This document shows, piece after piece, positions 1 through 11,815 of a stretch of 64,000 bases of DNA (within the stretch, counting starts at the first letter, position 1; each line of letters starts with the position of its first letter). Position numbers and translations under genes: made by a program. The notes beneath the pieces were generated by a model. It was not told the DNA's origin and ran no database searches. It saw only the letters and a list, made by a program, of their open reading frames with translations. The stretch is from Loripinus fragilis (taxonomy: Eukaryota > Mollusca > Bivalvia > Lucinida > Lucinidae), in the NCBI GenBank assembly GCA_964019695.1, contig OZ026524.1, forward strand, positions 28,994,164 to 29,058,163. Direction: 5' to 3'.

Positions 1-131
1 TTGGAGTTCGCTAGTCAGAAAAAATCAAAGCCTAGATGCAATGAAAAGTGCACTTGCTATTAAAAAGGGCCCAGCAGTTTTTAACATTATAGACAAAAAC
101 TAGACATATTTATCTGACTAGTGGCTATTCT

Positions 132-343
132 GTGGGAGCGCAGTGGCTCAGTGGTAGAGTGCTTGACTAGAGACCGAGGGGCCGCGGGTTCGAGTCTCAC
201 CGGCGTCACTGCGTTGTGGTCCTTGAGCAAGACACATATATCCTAGCTTAGTATTGGTTCATCCTAGAAAGACCCGTCCTGTTTAACTGAAAGATTGTTG
301 ATGGGACGTAAAGAATCAAATTAAACAAACAAACAAACGAACA
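132..343 (+). mobile_element. tRNA-derived SINE, family 1, with 12-bp target duplication
   Basis: The 5' head is tRNA-like. The box A-like TGGCTCAGTGGTAGAGTG lies at about 147-164 and the box B-like GGTTCGAGTCTC at about 187-198. A body with GTCCTTGAGCAAGACA follows, then an A-rich tail of AAAC repeats at about 323-340. The 12-mer AGTGGCTATTCT occurs immediately before (120-131) and immediately after (344-355), a perfect target-site duplication that fixes both ends. A related inverted copy sits at 2,655-2,833. It would be transcribed by RNA polymerase III and mobilised by a partner LINE. The CTTGAGCAAGACA core resembles conserved central domains of DeuSINE/V-SINE families; that assignment is recollection only. 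Confidence 0.88.
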
Positions 344-1172
344 AGTGGCTATTCTAGTTGTTGAGATATATACATACATACCAGCGTTGGATCCAATGAT
401 CCTCTGTGCATGCATGCATGGGGCGTGCCATGTCTTATGCACGAAAGTGGAATTGTACATGCGCATTAAAGCATGATTTTGCAAATTTTGCTTGCAATAA
501 CTACCATTATTATATAACCTATAAATAGACATATTTTGATTCGCCCAGATGCCTATCCACTCGAGTCCATAAAACTACATATCACATGGGCTGGTGTTTT
601 TTTCCCATTCAATATTAGTTACTAAAATTAGACTTCATAGAAACTTTCCATAACAGGTGTGCTATCAGCATGAAACTTGCATGATTTGCTGTAAATACAA
701 TTCAGTGAGTGACAGCAGCACGAAATTCACAAGAATTTGTGTTTCATCATATACATGTAATTCAGACTTTGCTGTTGAATATAGTAATTAGCAGAACTCT
801 TAAATGAACTAATAAATTCTTCCTTCGGGATCGATGCAATACATTTGGAATAGTCCATTGTGTAATTCAAGGAGTTCAACACAGGTTTTAATTTCTAAAC
901 AAAATTGCAGTTTTTCGCAGAAGATCGTTTTTGTCTTAGCAAACATTGTAGACCCCGATGAAATTCCACATTATGCAGCATTCAATCTTGATCTTCTCTG
1001 TCTGCAGTTGTAATTACAAATAAAGTATGCATTCATTCATCTTTTAACCGAATGAAATTAGTTAATCATCATGTAAAAAAAAGAAGTTCAAGACTGTCCA
1101 AGACATAGTCCATAGCCAAGATTTTGTTGATGTTATTGTTGCTTTTTTGTTTAGAGAAATTATATAATAAAA

Positions 1173-1314
1173 CAATTGTTGACTATTGAGGCATTGGACA
1201 TGATATGATGTCAACCTGAGAATACCAATATTGACCTCGACACCGCCTCGGTCAGTATTGGTACTCTCAGGTCGATATCACATCATGTCCAATACCTCAA
1301 TAATCAATAATTGT
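1173..1314. repeat. ~140-bp imperfect hairpin ending unit A
   Basis: Left arm CAATTGTTGACTATTGAGGC pairs with right arm CCTCAATAATCAATAATTG. The complementarity continues inward through GGACATGATATGATGT / ACATCATGTCC and ACCAATATTGACC / GGTCAGTATTGGT to a short GC-rich loop. It is a foldback (MITE-like) structure. Confidence 0.85.
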
Positions 1315-1890
1315 ATTATATCACATGGGCTGCTGGTTTCTCCAATTTAATATTAGTTACTAAAATAGACTTCATAGAAACTTTTTATAACAGGTGTGCG
1401 TTCAGCATGAAACTTACATGATTTGCTGTGAATGCAATTCAGTTAGTGACAGCAGTACGAAATTCACAAGATTTGGTGTTTCATCATATACATGAAGTTG
1501 AATTTAGTATTTAGCAGAGCTCTTAAATGAACTAATGCATTATTCCTTCTGGATTGGTGCAAAAACTTGGAATGGTCCATTGTAAGATTCAAGGGATCAC
1601 AGGTTTTAATTTCTAAACAAAATTGCAGTTGTTTCCCTGAAGATCATTTTTATCTTAGCAAACAGTATAGACTCTGATGAAATGCCACTTTATTCGGCAT
1701 TTAAACTGGATCTTCTCTGTCTGCGGTTGTAATTACAAATAAAGTATGCATTAATTCCTCTTTTAACTGAATAAAATCAGTTAGTCATCATGTAAAAAAA
1801 AAGAAATTCAAGACTGTCCAAGACATAGTCCCTAGCCAAGATTTTGTCGTTGTTGTTGCTTTTTTTGTTTAGAGAAATCATATAATAAAA

Positions 1891-2031
1891 CAATTGTTGA
1901 TTATTGAGGCATTGGACATGATATGATATCGTCCTGAGATTACCAATATTGACCTCGGCTCCGCCTTGGTCAAGATTGGTACTCTCAGGTCGATATCACA
2001 TCATGTCCAATGCCTCAATAGTCAATAATTG
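1891..2031. repeat. ~140-bp imperfect hairpin ending unit B
   Basis: A second copy of the 1,173-1,314 hairpin with the same arm design (CAATTGTTGATTATTGAGGC ... CCTCAATAGTCAATAATTG). Its position at the end of unit B supports treating unit plus hairpin as one repeated module. Confidence 0.85.
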
Positions 2032-2040
2032 TATATTATT

Positions 2041-2654
2041 AAATGAGCTTGATAAGGGAAAATATAAGTTTAGCCATTCGGTATAAAACCACCAAAATCA
2101 CGATCGTGTACAGGGAAAACTCAGATATGCCGGGACTGACGCCTAGCCTGATCAGAATCTTTGCTTTCTGTGTAACATTTTGAGAACTCGTGTACCTCAA
2201 GCTTCCAGGTAAGTGTCATTTTGAGACTATTCTTACTAGGTAAATGTCCAGACTAATTAAGTTTTCGCTAGGTACACAGTCCATGCACTGTCCTTTCTGT
2301 ATATTTTAATGACCAATAGTGACCATCTGAAGTACAGTTGACAACGGATGCTTGAAGTCAACATTTTAGAACCAGAGGTAATGTATAAAGCTTTTACTAA
2401 TTATATGATACATGTACCAATCGGAAAATCTCGGCCAAGATACGAGAATCTAGTCTCGGATGCATTTATAAAAAAGCTACATTTCGTAAGCTGGAAATGG
2501 TGTAAAAAAGTTACGTAGTATGTGGGTTCCGCCCAATTAACATCCATTGTACTGTCAATAGAATAAGTGAAGTTTATGTTCGTTCAATGAAATATCGCTA
2601 AAGAGATATTTTATTGAAAACATGTAGGCTTCATTAATTTTATAGCATTTTGTG
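2041..2654. other. Unannotated stretch
   Basis: AT-rich sequence with no convincing coding region. It contains a short AGCCTGATCAGAATCTTTGCT match to the dispersed repeat also seen at 8,753, 14,714 and elsewhere. Nothing else is recognised. Confidence 0.5.
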
Positions 2655-2833
2655 GACGTCACACATCAACAATCATTCGGTTATAAAGGGACGGGTCTTC
2701 CTGGGTTGGACTAGTACTAAGCTATAATTAATGTTCTTGCTCAAGGACATAACGTAGTGACGCCGGTGAGGATCGAACCCGCGGCCCCTCGGTCTCGAGT
2801 CAAGCACTCTACCACTGAGCCACTGCGCTCCCT
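2655..2833 (-). mobile_element. tRNA-derived SINE, family 1, inverted copy
   Basis: The reverse complement begins GGGAGCGCAGTGGCTCAGTG (box A) and has GGTTCGATCCTCAC (box B), then CCTTGAGCAAGAACATT and AAGACCCGTCCC as in the 132-343 copy. The 5' end is clear at 2,833; the 3' end near 2,655 is approximate. No target duplication was found, so this copy is older or rearranged. Confidence 0.8.
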
Positions 2834-5353
2834 ATCTCTTAGTTGCCTCTTTAGTTAACACTGGCTGAACAGTATCTTTTCAGCCAGGGAACTTAAGAAT
2901 GTAAAGTATGTTAAGCCGTTCAAGATTTGTGTCCCTTCATAAGAAGAAATAAAATTTTAAAGATAGGGTGTGGGGACAGACTAGTATTTTCTTATCAATA
3001 TACATTAAGAGAATTATTAATAATTATTTGCATCTTTTATGCTCATTCATTAATCATGATAAAAACAATTTCATTATTTTCAGTAGCAAAAAAATGATAA
3101 AAGTATCTTTATAATTATATAATTACGTGTTTTTTATTATAAAATTTATATACCCTAGGAGGTTTCATTACCAAGGCGGTTTCCATCTCAGGCCCCCAGG
3201 CTTGGTTCTTTTCTCCATGCTTCCCGAATTTCCATTTTTATTATATTTGGTAAATTCTTTAATGATAATCTTTTTTGTTCAGTATTTTTTCATTTTTTTC
3301 TGGTATTTATTGAAAATGAACGAATTAGTCTTTATTTTCTGGAGCCGTTCGAAGTTTCGCCCTTGATGTTATAAGCATCGTAAAACGGGCCTCGACGCGA
3401 AAAAATGTCTTCAGATGTTTCCTAGCAACAATGGCGCAGACCAGCCTGCGCATGCGCGCAGTCTGATCAGTAGTGCTGCAGCAATGTGGCAAAAAGTAGC
3501 CTAATTTTAGAGGTACCCATACCAGGAGGGTAACAAATACTACTATATACCAAATTAAAGCTTTGAGTCTGCTCATTTCAAAACTGCATGATGCCACTTC
3601 CAAAATTTTGTGCGATTGTTTTTACAGCCCTTCAAAAGTATACACCCTGTATTGTTACTGTGTTTCCAGGACTTAAGTGACCCCCGTTTTTTGCTAATTA
3701 TTCTTAAATGGTGATTTTAATTGAAAAACAAAAAAGAGAAATGAATTAAGATATAGACCGCATAATTGAATTATTTTTTTTTCCACATAAATATGAGTTT
3801 TGTATAGGCTAGAGTTAGATGAAATTTGGTGTGTTTTTGTTGATCCTCTTTGAACTACTGGTATATTGCACCTCAAATGGAACACAGTTTTTCGTTTTTA
3901 AAATTCTACATGCAGTTTTTTTTTCACTTGGAAAATTTGCATGTGCATAGATATAGCAAAACCCTAACTAGATTTAAATTTTGGCGGAGGATTATATCAA
4001 TGTTACTGCTCTGATATCTTGTAAAAATAAATAACTTAGTTTTTGTTGGAAAGAAAAACCGAGTTTAGTACCCATTTTTGTACTGTCAGTGCAATACACC
4101 TTGGGTAGATATCGTAGTATTTGCTCAGCTATAAAATGTCCATTAGAGATTACAGCAGACGATTAATGTGTAACATCAAATGGCGGCGGTTTACGATGCA
4201 ATCCAAGCTGCTTATATAGTTCTACGGATAATGGGTTATTTTTGCGTTACATGCCTACCAGGTACCATCATTTTGCCTGCTTCCGTCTGGCTACCTAGTT
4301 GTATGTTTTGTTCATGTGTCTGTATGTGCAAGCGTACAACTAGAAATGCACAGGCCTGAAAATATGAACAAGATCACAGATGTACAGGCACTTACATGTA
4401 CTACATTTCATTTTATATTTAACTTTTACTGCTTCTTTATATGATGGAAAAATGCATGGGAATGGTGAGATCAATAAGCGATTCATTCATGGAATAGCTA
4501 GGCAAATGGGCGCTTCCAAATAAAAGGGAATTTGGGTAGTATACATCTATAGATGTAGCCTTTCGTTTGTGTCACCTTCTTTGTGATATGGTTAGATAAC
4601 TAAAATAGTGTGGACTATGCTGATAAACAGCAACGCAAGCCAATACACAGCTACTTTTAAAACCCACTGATGCATTGTAAATTGTCTTATATTAGTATAT
4701 ACATGGTTTTATATTCATCTGATATAGTCATTGATCCATATCGCTCAAGGTACAAGAAGGGAATGTTATTTGCCATTAAACATTAAGAATGTAAACTCCA
4801 TCCTAGCCATTCCAGCATTTATGAAAACGTATACAAACTTCAAAAAAATATTTTTGGTTAGGGTTTTTTGGTTAACATTTATTTTTCGAATTAAATTTAA
4901 AATTCCCATTTTAGATTTAATGTTATTGCCAAAAAACAGTGTTCCATTTGAAGGGCTATACCCCAGTAGTCCCCAAGTGAACCTAACGACATAAATAAAA
5001 CATGGCTTATACAGGTCAGTGGAGGTAATTGGTCAGTCCTACAGTTAAGAGTGTGTAACAGAAAATTATTTTTCCTATTTCTCAACCCAAAAATATGTTG
5101 TAGTATGGCCGATGCTTTTTTCTTTGATCTTTGTGGATGTTTAAATCAGACACCCTAGAATAACGACGAAGGAGGAGCTTAAAACCCTACTCTAACTTCC
5201 AATTTTAGTTAAACAGCGATGTAGGCGGGAACATCCTGAATAGCGACAATTAACCCGTAGGTAAATGTAATTTATTTGACAGCTTCGGCCGGAAGCAGGG
5301 AGGAGCGAATGTAAATTTCGTCAGGTGTCAGTAACACGTGTTTATTTGCGCCT
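2834..5353. other. Unannotated AT-rich stretch
   Basis: No gene is supported; the small ORFs here lack recognisable motifs. It includes one short dispersed-repeat fragment (3,434-3,480) and homopolymer tracts. Nothing else is recognised. Confidence 0.5.
3434..3480 (+). repeat. Dispersed repeat fragment, AGCCTGCGCATGCGC type
   Basis: CAGACCAGCCTGCGCATGCG followed by CGCAGTCTGATCAG belongs to a short interspersed family. It recurs in this window near 8,753, 14,714, 23,500, 30,850, 55,140 and 58,565 with variable conservation. Confidence 0.5.
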
Positions 5354-5486
5354 GCGCCATACTACAAGCTAAATAAAGGATTTTTCCTCTGCTTTCTGTT
5401 TAAACCGCCCGGTGGGCTACGCCCACCTCGCGGTTTAAACAAGAAAGCCTTGGAAAAGTATCCTTTATTTGTTACTTGTATGCGCT
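5354..5486. repeat. Foldback MITE, ~130 bp
   Basis: A palindromic element. The outer arms are TACAAGCTAAATAAAGGA / TCCTTTATTTGTTACTTGTA, the middle arms are GTTTAAACCGC / GCGGTTTAAAC, and the tip is GGTGGGC TAC GCCCACC. It has no coding capacity. Confidence 0.75.
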
Positions 5487-7975
5487 CAAAACAGCCGTCT
5501 CGATGACAAAGTTCTTTTGAGCACCCTAATCACGTGTTAAAACTGATGAAGACATTCGCGGCTTCACGCTATACCATTCTTCGTGCATTTGGCTATGATT
5601 CGCTGCTTATACTGAATTATAAACTTCACTGTACATCTTAAACCGATGCATTGAAATGGCCTGTGTTCAAAAAACGATTCAAGTAATAGTATTGATTAAA
5701 CCTTAAATGCTGGGTTGTTGTCCGCTGCTGAATTTTCTTTCGAGATAATTATTTTCTAAAAAAATGTCTTTCCGGAATACAAGTAGGTTTTCAAACAGTA
5801 TGGATCCAGATAATGCCCAACATTTTAGCCAGAACCTGGCTTCCGCTGTTGACCACGTTATCAGCGAAATATCTTAAGCAGGCAAATATTTGATGCTCTT
5901 TATGTTTAATGTAAATCCCAGATTAACTCTCTAATTTGCTTGAATTGTTGTCATAAACTCTTTACTTACTAGTGTCGTCTGCTGATAACCTTTGCAAACA
6001 ATTTGGATCTAGATCAGGCCCGACGGGCATGATCACGGTCCAAACTGCTTGACACCCTACTGATATTCCCGAATTTATTTGGGGGAAAAAAACAACAACA
6101 ACAAACAAACTGATTTTGAAAAAAATATCAGCTTACGACAAAACCATGACAAATTACCCCGTAGGCAAAAAGAGTCGATGAATTGAATTGGAAGGTGCTA
6201 CATGTATATGCAGGTTTCATGCTTAAGCCTTATATTTAACTGCTTTCAATACGGCACGGTCTAGGACCCTTATAGACTTTTACAATTGCGTGTGTACGTG
6301 CGTGTGTGTCAAAGTGATGACGAATGAGGTCTGCGAATAGATTTTCTTTGAATCAGCGGATATAGATATTCCTGTAGGTTAGTATATATCATCATAGCAA
6401 TGCAAATATACCACGTGTATCTATAGGGGTACACATGGGTATATCCACAGGGAAAACAACTAAGTTATTCTTTTTTTCAAGGGATTCTGATTTCATCTAC
6501 AAATAATGGCGTCTACCAAAAATTAAGTTTTAGTTACGCGGTGTGCATTTAAATCTACATGCTAAGTGCCGTTCTTCTAGGTTCAATTTAAAGCTATAAA
6601 AGAAAAGACAAACAAAGGTCACTTAAACCCTGGAAGCACATTTGTATTCGCTTATTGCGGGCTTCCCAAGCAGGTATCATCCTCATATATGCACATAAAA
6701 ACCTATTTCTTGTTAATTGTAGAGCGAAAATGAATAAATATAATAATAGAAATTAAATGACAATATGCAGTTTTCAACATTATATGAGGTCATTGAGTAC
6801 AAAAGTCACGAAAACCTATGACATTGACATAACATTAATCTGGATACAACTGCATGTAATCCTGTTTAATTTTGTTAAGATTTTACCGTTAGAAATAGTA
6901 AATGTTTATTCTATACAATTTTATTATTCTATTATTTTGTCACACTTGCTTGTAGCAGGGCGCGGCTTTTTTTGAAACAGGGTGTTACATAGGTGCTCAC
7001 ATGTTCAAATTCGCGTCTGAGTCCATCTGTCCATCAACAATTTACATTAATTTAAAAGTGAGTTTCAGCAAATTGATAACTGTTATTAAACATTGCATAG
7101 TAACTGTCTTCTGCATATTCTTTGAGCATATAGTGGGACCTGCTGACCTTGACCTACTTTTACGCACCAATGACTTTGACATAAATTGACGTCCGTCCGT
7201 CAAAAAATTACTTTAAAGTGAGTTCTCACGAACAGACTCAATTTAACCGAGTCTGTTGTTTTCTTATATGGTAGGTTCTCTCTATTTCTGAAGGATCCGA
7301 TTTTCCAGATTGTTTACCCCAGCAGGTGTTCCCGCAGAATTATTGTCATATTGGTTTAGGATTAATATAACGTTTTATCAATATCAAAACAGGATGAAGC
7401 TTTATTGCTTAGCTGTGTTTGCCACACTCTTAAATGACTTGCATGTATGCGAGACACCATTACTTGTTTGAGACAAAGTGGAATTCCTATAGACCATGAA
7501 AATGAGTTCTTAAGCAATGACATTTACAGTCAAATTGGTCTAAAATACTTCGCAATAAAGGTGTAGTGTATTTATCCTTCCATCTGTCAAAATGATGTAA
7601 CGCACGTAGTTTTCTCTATTCCAAACCACTTGTGCTTTGCATGGATAACGTACAAGACAGTTTTCACGGAGCTGCTATTCTGCATTCGTAGGTTAGGTAA
7701 GCGCACATAGTTGTTCATTATGAAAACATGGATGATGTACAGTTATCGTCAGATACTGTTTTCACAATTGCATGTAAGGTCATTTAAAAGATTTGGAGCA
7801 GCCGTTGAATGGTTCATCATCATAGGACGTATACAGTATGTGTGTCATTAGTGTATTCAACTATCTTTTATCCATTATCATTTTGTGTGGTTGTCAGGTA
7901 GAATGTAGAATATGCAAAAACTGTTATCATTCGATCAGTCAATAGGACTTTTGTTGCTGCCTTTGCGGAGCTTAC
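5487..7975. other. Unannotated stretch
   Basis: No gene is supported. Around 7,140-7,200 there is a fragment (TGACCTTGACCTAC, then GTCCGTCCGTC) reminiscent of the tandem family at 24,880-26,430. Nothing else is recognised. Confidence 0.45.
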
Positions 7976-8113
7976 CTCGTTTAGGGATGTGGGGTCTAAT
8001 TTTTCATATATGTTCCAACAAACAGAGTGCAAGTAAACTTTTGACAGTTTAACAAGATCTTTCAGTCCCTGAACTTTCAGTGAATCTTGTATCATGCGTT
8101 TGAAAACGGACTT
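7976..8113 (-). CDS. Possible internal exon, unknown protein
   Basis: On the minus strand a ~45-codon open stretch ends at a good 5' splice site (GAG|GTAAGC, donor at 7,970-7,975). It begins after AG dinucleotides at 8,111-8,115. The peptide is lysine- and leucine-rich and reads ...KVQGLKDLVKLSKVYLHSVC... I do not recognise a family, and no partner exon was identified. It could equally be chance in a region of repeats. Confidence 0.18.
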
Positions 8114-8389
8114 CTTACCAATCACATAGAAAGCACAGCCTATATCGCATCCAGCCAGACAGTATTTTATGATCGGTATTGTGTCTTGTTCTTATGTATA
8201 CCTCTACAATATTAACCTGATCCTGACCTTTATGCATGAATAAATTATTACAGTTATAACACTGAATATATATTTTTTCGCGAAGGATCGTGTGCATTCG
8301 GTATGTTCCGAGCAATTACGGAAATAAACGTCTTTTTGCAATTGCTATAATATCCGTCGTTAACTCAAAAAAGTTGTACTTCTCACTGT

Positions 8390-8452
8390 GGTCGTGTGGT
8401 AAGTCCACATAACTCCAAACACGTAAATTATGTGTTCGAATCCTGCATTAAC
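8390..8452 (+). other. Degenerate tRNA-like sequence
   Basis: Box A-like TGGTCGTGTGGTAAG and box B-like TGTTCGAATCCTG are spaced as in a tRNA. A full cloverleaf with matching acceptor stem is not evident, so I call it tRNA-derived rather than a functional tRNA gene. Confidence 0.5.
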
Positions 8453-8752
8453 CCACTTTTATTTTTTTTAATTTCATTTTTACTTCGTTAAAGACATGCA
8501 CTTAAACACAAGACTTTGTAAGCTCATGCTTTCTTTGAAAATGTAATGAAAGACAACTTCTTGATGCTGGGAGTTAGAGTTTAGTTTGCGAATACGCCTT
8601 AAAAACAAACAAACACTCCTGCTCTTGGCTCCAAAGCAAAATAAATCAGTTATAGCTGGTCATAGCATTTAGCTAAAGAGTAGCAAGTAGGTCCATATAT
8701 GAGCTCCAACATGAGAGTTCCAACAATGTGGTATGTGCGATATGCAGAGGCT

Positions 8753-8810
8753 GAGACCAGCCTGCGCATATGCACACTATGATCAGAGTCTTTGCTAATC
8801 GCTTGAATAT
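8753..8810 (+). repeat. Dispersed repeat fragment, AGCCTGCGCA type
   Basis: GAGACCAGCCTGCGCATATG followed by GATCAGAGTCTTTGCTAATC. Same family as the palindromic copy at 14,714-14,782. Confidence 0.5.
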
Positions 8811-9087
8811 TCGATGCCTGGTGAGCTACTGATGAACAGCATTAGAGTTTCTATTCTTAAAAGGAGGCTCCACAGACTCACCTCAGTCTATTAATGTCAA
8901 AATGCCACATTGTAGAAATCTCATGTCGCAAACTGAAGAGGTGACATGCGAGAGTTAAAGCTACAGTGTTATGGATCCGACATGAGGATGTTGTTGTCAC
9001 CAAACAGATCAAATTGAATAAAATGGATAAACGATATTGCAGAAAGGAGAAAAAATTAAAGAAAAAAAATAGTTACAATAAAAATGT

Positions 9088-9160
9088 CGAGTATGGGATC
9101 CGAATTTATAACGCAGTACTTAAAATACAAATGTGATACTACCCACTGAGCTACTCAGGT
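9088..9160 (-). other. Degenerate tRNA-like sequence
   Basis: The reverse complement contains GAGTAGCTCAGTGGGTAG (box A-like) and AATTCGGATCCC (a damaged box B). It faces the 8,390 tRNA-like segment across the element. Confidence 0.45.
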
Positions 9161-9327
9161 AACCAATAGGGCAATTGATCATTATAGCGGTATACTTTTA
9201 TTGTGCTATAAAGTAGCACGTGCATTTCCGTATTTGAACATACGATGAACGCAGAAGATATATTTAGATGCTCAACCGGCTGTGAAATTATGTTAATGAT
9301 AAAGGTCAGGATCAGGTTAATACTTTC

Positions 9328-10208
9328 AAGGAATAACAGGGATATTACGTCTCATAGCAACATCATATGCCAATTCGACATGTGAGAAAGATCACATTTG
9401 TAGCTTCTTTTTAATCTATGGTGAGAAAGTTACACTAAGAAAAAGAAAATCTGTATTTGGAAATTTTGCAGCCACTGAGGCATGTAACAGCCTTCTATTC
9501 GCTTCCTCTCGTAGATCTGGGATGTCCACATGCTCATCTTTGGTCGCTTTGATGGCTCTGTCCTTCAGTACACCACTGATGAAGTTTGTATTTTTCTGTT
9601 CAATCAGGTTGTACCCGTTTCTGTTATTAAGTCGGTGTAATAAGGTACAAGTGTGTCCTTCGTTTTCCATCCAGATAATAATTTCTTCTATTCTTTGAGT
9701 ACTTTCATGTCAGCTTAGAAGCATTTTATGTCCCATTGTGGTGTTGCCTCTTTTTGGCATGCTAGCGTATTAAAACTATTCTCCCTATCCATGCCAAAGA
9801 CAATGTGCATCTGTGAAATGGTCTAACAGATGCAATTGGCCTAAAGTATGTAGCCACTAAACTGTTCAACTATGACTACAGATGTTACTTTAGCCGTTTT
9901 AGACAGTACTGGTAGCATCTTATCAAAGCTGTAGCATCAAAGATAATCATTCTGTTTTCTCAATTAATGTTATTTTGCCTTTAGATATGCTTTTGATTTA
10001 ATGATTGAACTGATTTGATACATGCAGTCATTGATTCGAGCCATAGTTTTTAAAAAATATTTAAATAATCTTTGCGCATTCTCAAACGCAAGCTGCTTAC
10101 AAACATAGACGCATCACCTAATCATCCATGACTTCACTTCTGGCATTGAGTTTTACTGTCTTTGGCATGTCTGCAAGTCTCTTATTGTTGGCCTTTTGCT
10201 GGGGGTCA
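9328..10208. other. Unannotated stretch
   Basis: An 84-codon minus-strand open frame at 9,416-9,670 lies here, but its peptide matches no family I know. It has no evident splice or promoter support. Otherwise AT-rich and featureless. Confidence 0.4.
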
Positions 10209-10354
10209 TACGAGGGACAGTCAAAAATAACTGAACCCTTCCTCATGACATTTTAGTTTGTTATTGTAGACAATAAATGTGATTATGATATTTAAGTATC
10301 ATATGTCATAGATGTTTTGACTCTGAAGAATTACCCTAGTGAAGCTTAATTATG

Positions 10355-10933
10355 GTTGCTAGGCAACTGATGATCGTCAGTTGAGGTGATGCGTTCACAA
10401 TCTCAGCCACCAGAAATATACAGTATGTCTTTAAAAAGCTTGTGTATTTGATAGTTTTTGTAAAATACATATTAGACAATTATTTAAACAACATGTATCA
10501 TATTATCTTTGAATACACTTGGTTTGTTAATGTATCGGTGAAAGTTGATTGCATGTGTTGCCTAGCAACAAAAACCGCCAGAATTCCACAAATTTCCAAA
10601 TACACGAGGAGTGTGTTGCCATGGAAACTAAAGTGTGCATTTAAATCAAGGAACTTAATATGTCTGAGGGTTGGTTTATGTATGCAGACCGTTAAAGTAT
10701 TATTAGGCTAATTTTTTATGTGTTCTGTCAAAAATATGGAAATATGAATGTGGGTGGGATAAATTAAAGGACTTCAGGCATGTTAAAATTTGATAAATTC
10801 TGAGATCAAACTATCACATCATCTATAATTTGGGCAGTTGGTTTCTATATTGTGACACTGAATAGGTACATGTTATAGATACCAAACGACAGTGAAAAAA
10901 GGCTTGCTTTAACGTTACTGTTTCCATAGCAAC
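10355..10933. promoter_or_regulatory. Cluster of four RFX X-box-like palindromes
   Basis: GTTGCTAGGCAAC (10,355-10,367), GTTGCCTAGCAAC (10,557-10,569), GTTGCCATGGAAAC (10,615-10,628) and GTTTCCATAGCAAC (10,920-10,933) all fit the RFX X-box pattern GTNRCC-N(0-3)-RGYAAC or differ by one base. Four in 580 bp is dense. They lie inside the mariner-type element. Whether any RFX factor binds is unknown. Confidence 0.4.
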
Positions 10934-11734
10934 GCTTAGATTTAGATGTATCACAGCATGAACGCTACTCTTTGATAGGTCATATTCTAGCAACCGTTAC
11001 AAAACGCCTGCCAACAGAAATAAATTAGGTGATTAAATAGATGACATATAACTGCAATGAAATATCATTTAAGGACATATGCTACTAAATACTTCCCATG
11101 TTGAAATATTTTCAATACTCTGCATACAGTTTGTTTTATACATGGGCTATCCATTCATGTAATAAAAAGGATATGTCACCGTGCTTATTTTTTCAGAATC
11201 TCATATTGAAGTTTCCAGCATTTGACCAATTTTCTAAAAATATATAATAATAACACTAGTCCTAAATATAGAGCTAAAACGGTTGTACTCTACAGCCCGC
11301 TTCTTTCTTTTAACTTAAATTATTGCCCATAACCAAAAACCTTTTAGAAAATGTGCGAGTTTATTTGTTATCCCAAGCTGTGACAAGATACTGCATGATA
11401 TATTTGGGCAATTCGTCGAAAATTGGAATTTGTTTTTAGAATAAATCATGTATTAAAAAATCTGACGTTGAAAATCTTAAAATTTTATTTTTAATTTATG
11501 GACTATTATTATACCTTGCAGAAAAAAAGAATAAAAATTTTGGGTCACCGAACTAATTCTCTTTTAAGAGGGTCAAATTTAACCCCACCCCATAGGTTTC
11601 ATGCGTAATTCAATATAAAAAGTTCAGGAATTACCATTTCAGTCGTTTTGATGATGCCATTTTACTTGTATATGAAGAAATTTAGCATTAAAATGTTAAA
11701 AAAAGAAACAAAAAACACACTGAAAATATGTGAA

Positions 11735-11815
11735 CACTCAGGGAATCGATCCTGGTCCTCTGGCATCATAGCCAGACACGCTAACCACTTGGCCACGAGG
11801 TCATGTCGAGCGCCG
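11735..11815 (-). other. tRNA-like sequence (pseudo-tRNA or SINE head)
   Basis: The reverse complement reads GACCTCGTGGCCAAGTGG... (box A) and GGATCGATTCC (box B with one mismatch), with an anticodon-like hairpin TCTGGC/GCCAGA. The 3' acceptor strand does not pair with the 5' GACCTCG, so it is not an intact tRNA. Confidence 0.5.

Larger units (their letters stand above)
577..2040. repeat. Direct tandem duplication, two ~730-bp units
   Basis: Unit A (about 577-1,317) and unit B (about 1,318-2,040) align end to end, both starting near ATATCACATGGGCTG and both ending in a large hairpin. Shared stretches include ACAATTCAGT-like, TTCATCATATACATG and GACTGTCCAAGACATAGTCC. The copies differ by scattered substitutions and small indels, so the duplication is not recent. 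No open reading frame is conserved between copies. The unit may be a non-autonomous element that inserted next to itself or duplicated by unequal exchange. Confidence 0.85.
8209..9327. mobile_element. Inverted-repeat element with inner tRNA-like motifs
   Basis: TATTAACCTGATCCTGACCT at 8,209 is matched by its exact inverse at the right end (AGGTCAGGATCAGGTTAATA, ending about 9,327). Similarity continues inward with decay (TACGGAAAT, GCTATAAT). Inside the left arm is a plus-strand tRNA-like segment (8,390-8,452), and inside the right arm a minus-strand one (9,088-9,160). No transposase is present and no clear target duplication was found. The arrangement parallels the element at 27,025-29,875. 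Confidence 0.55.

Noticed and set aside
11735..11815. Functional tRNA gene
   Set aside because: The anticodon arm is plausible but the acceptor stem does not pair and the loop size is off; reported only as tRNA-like.
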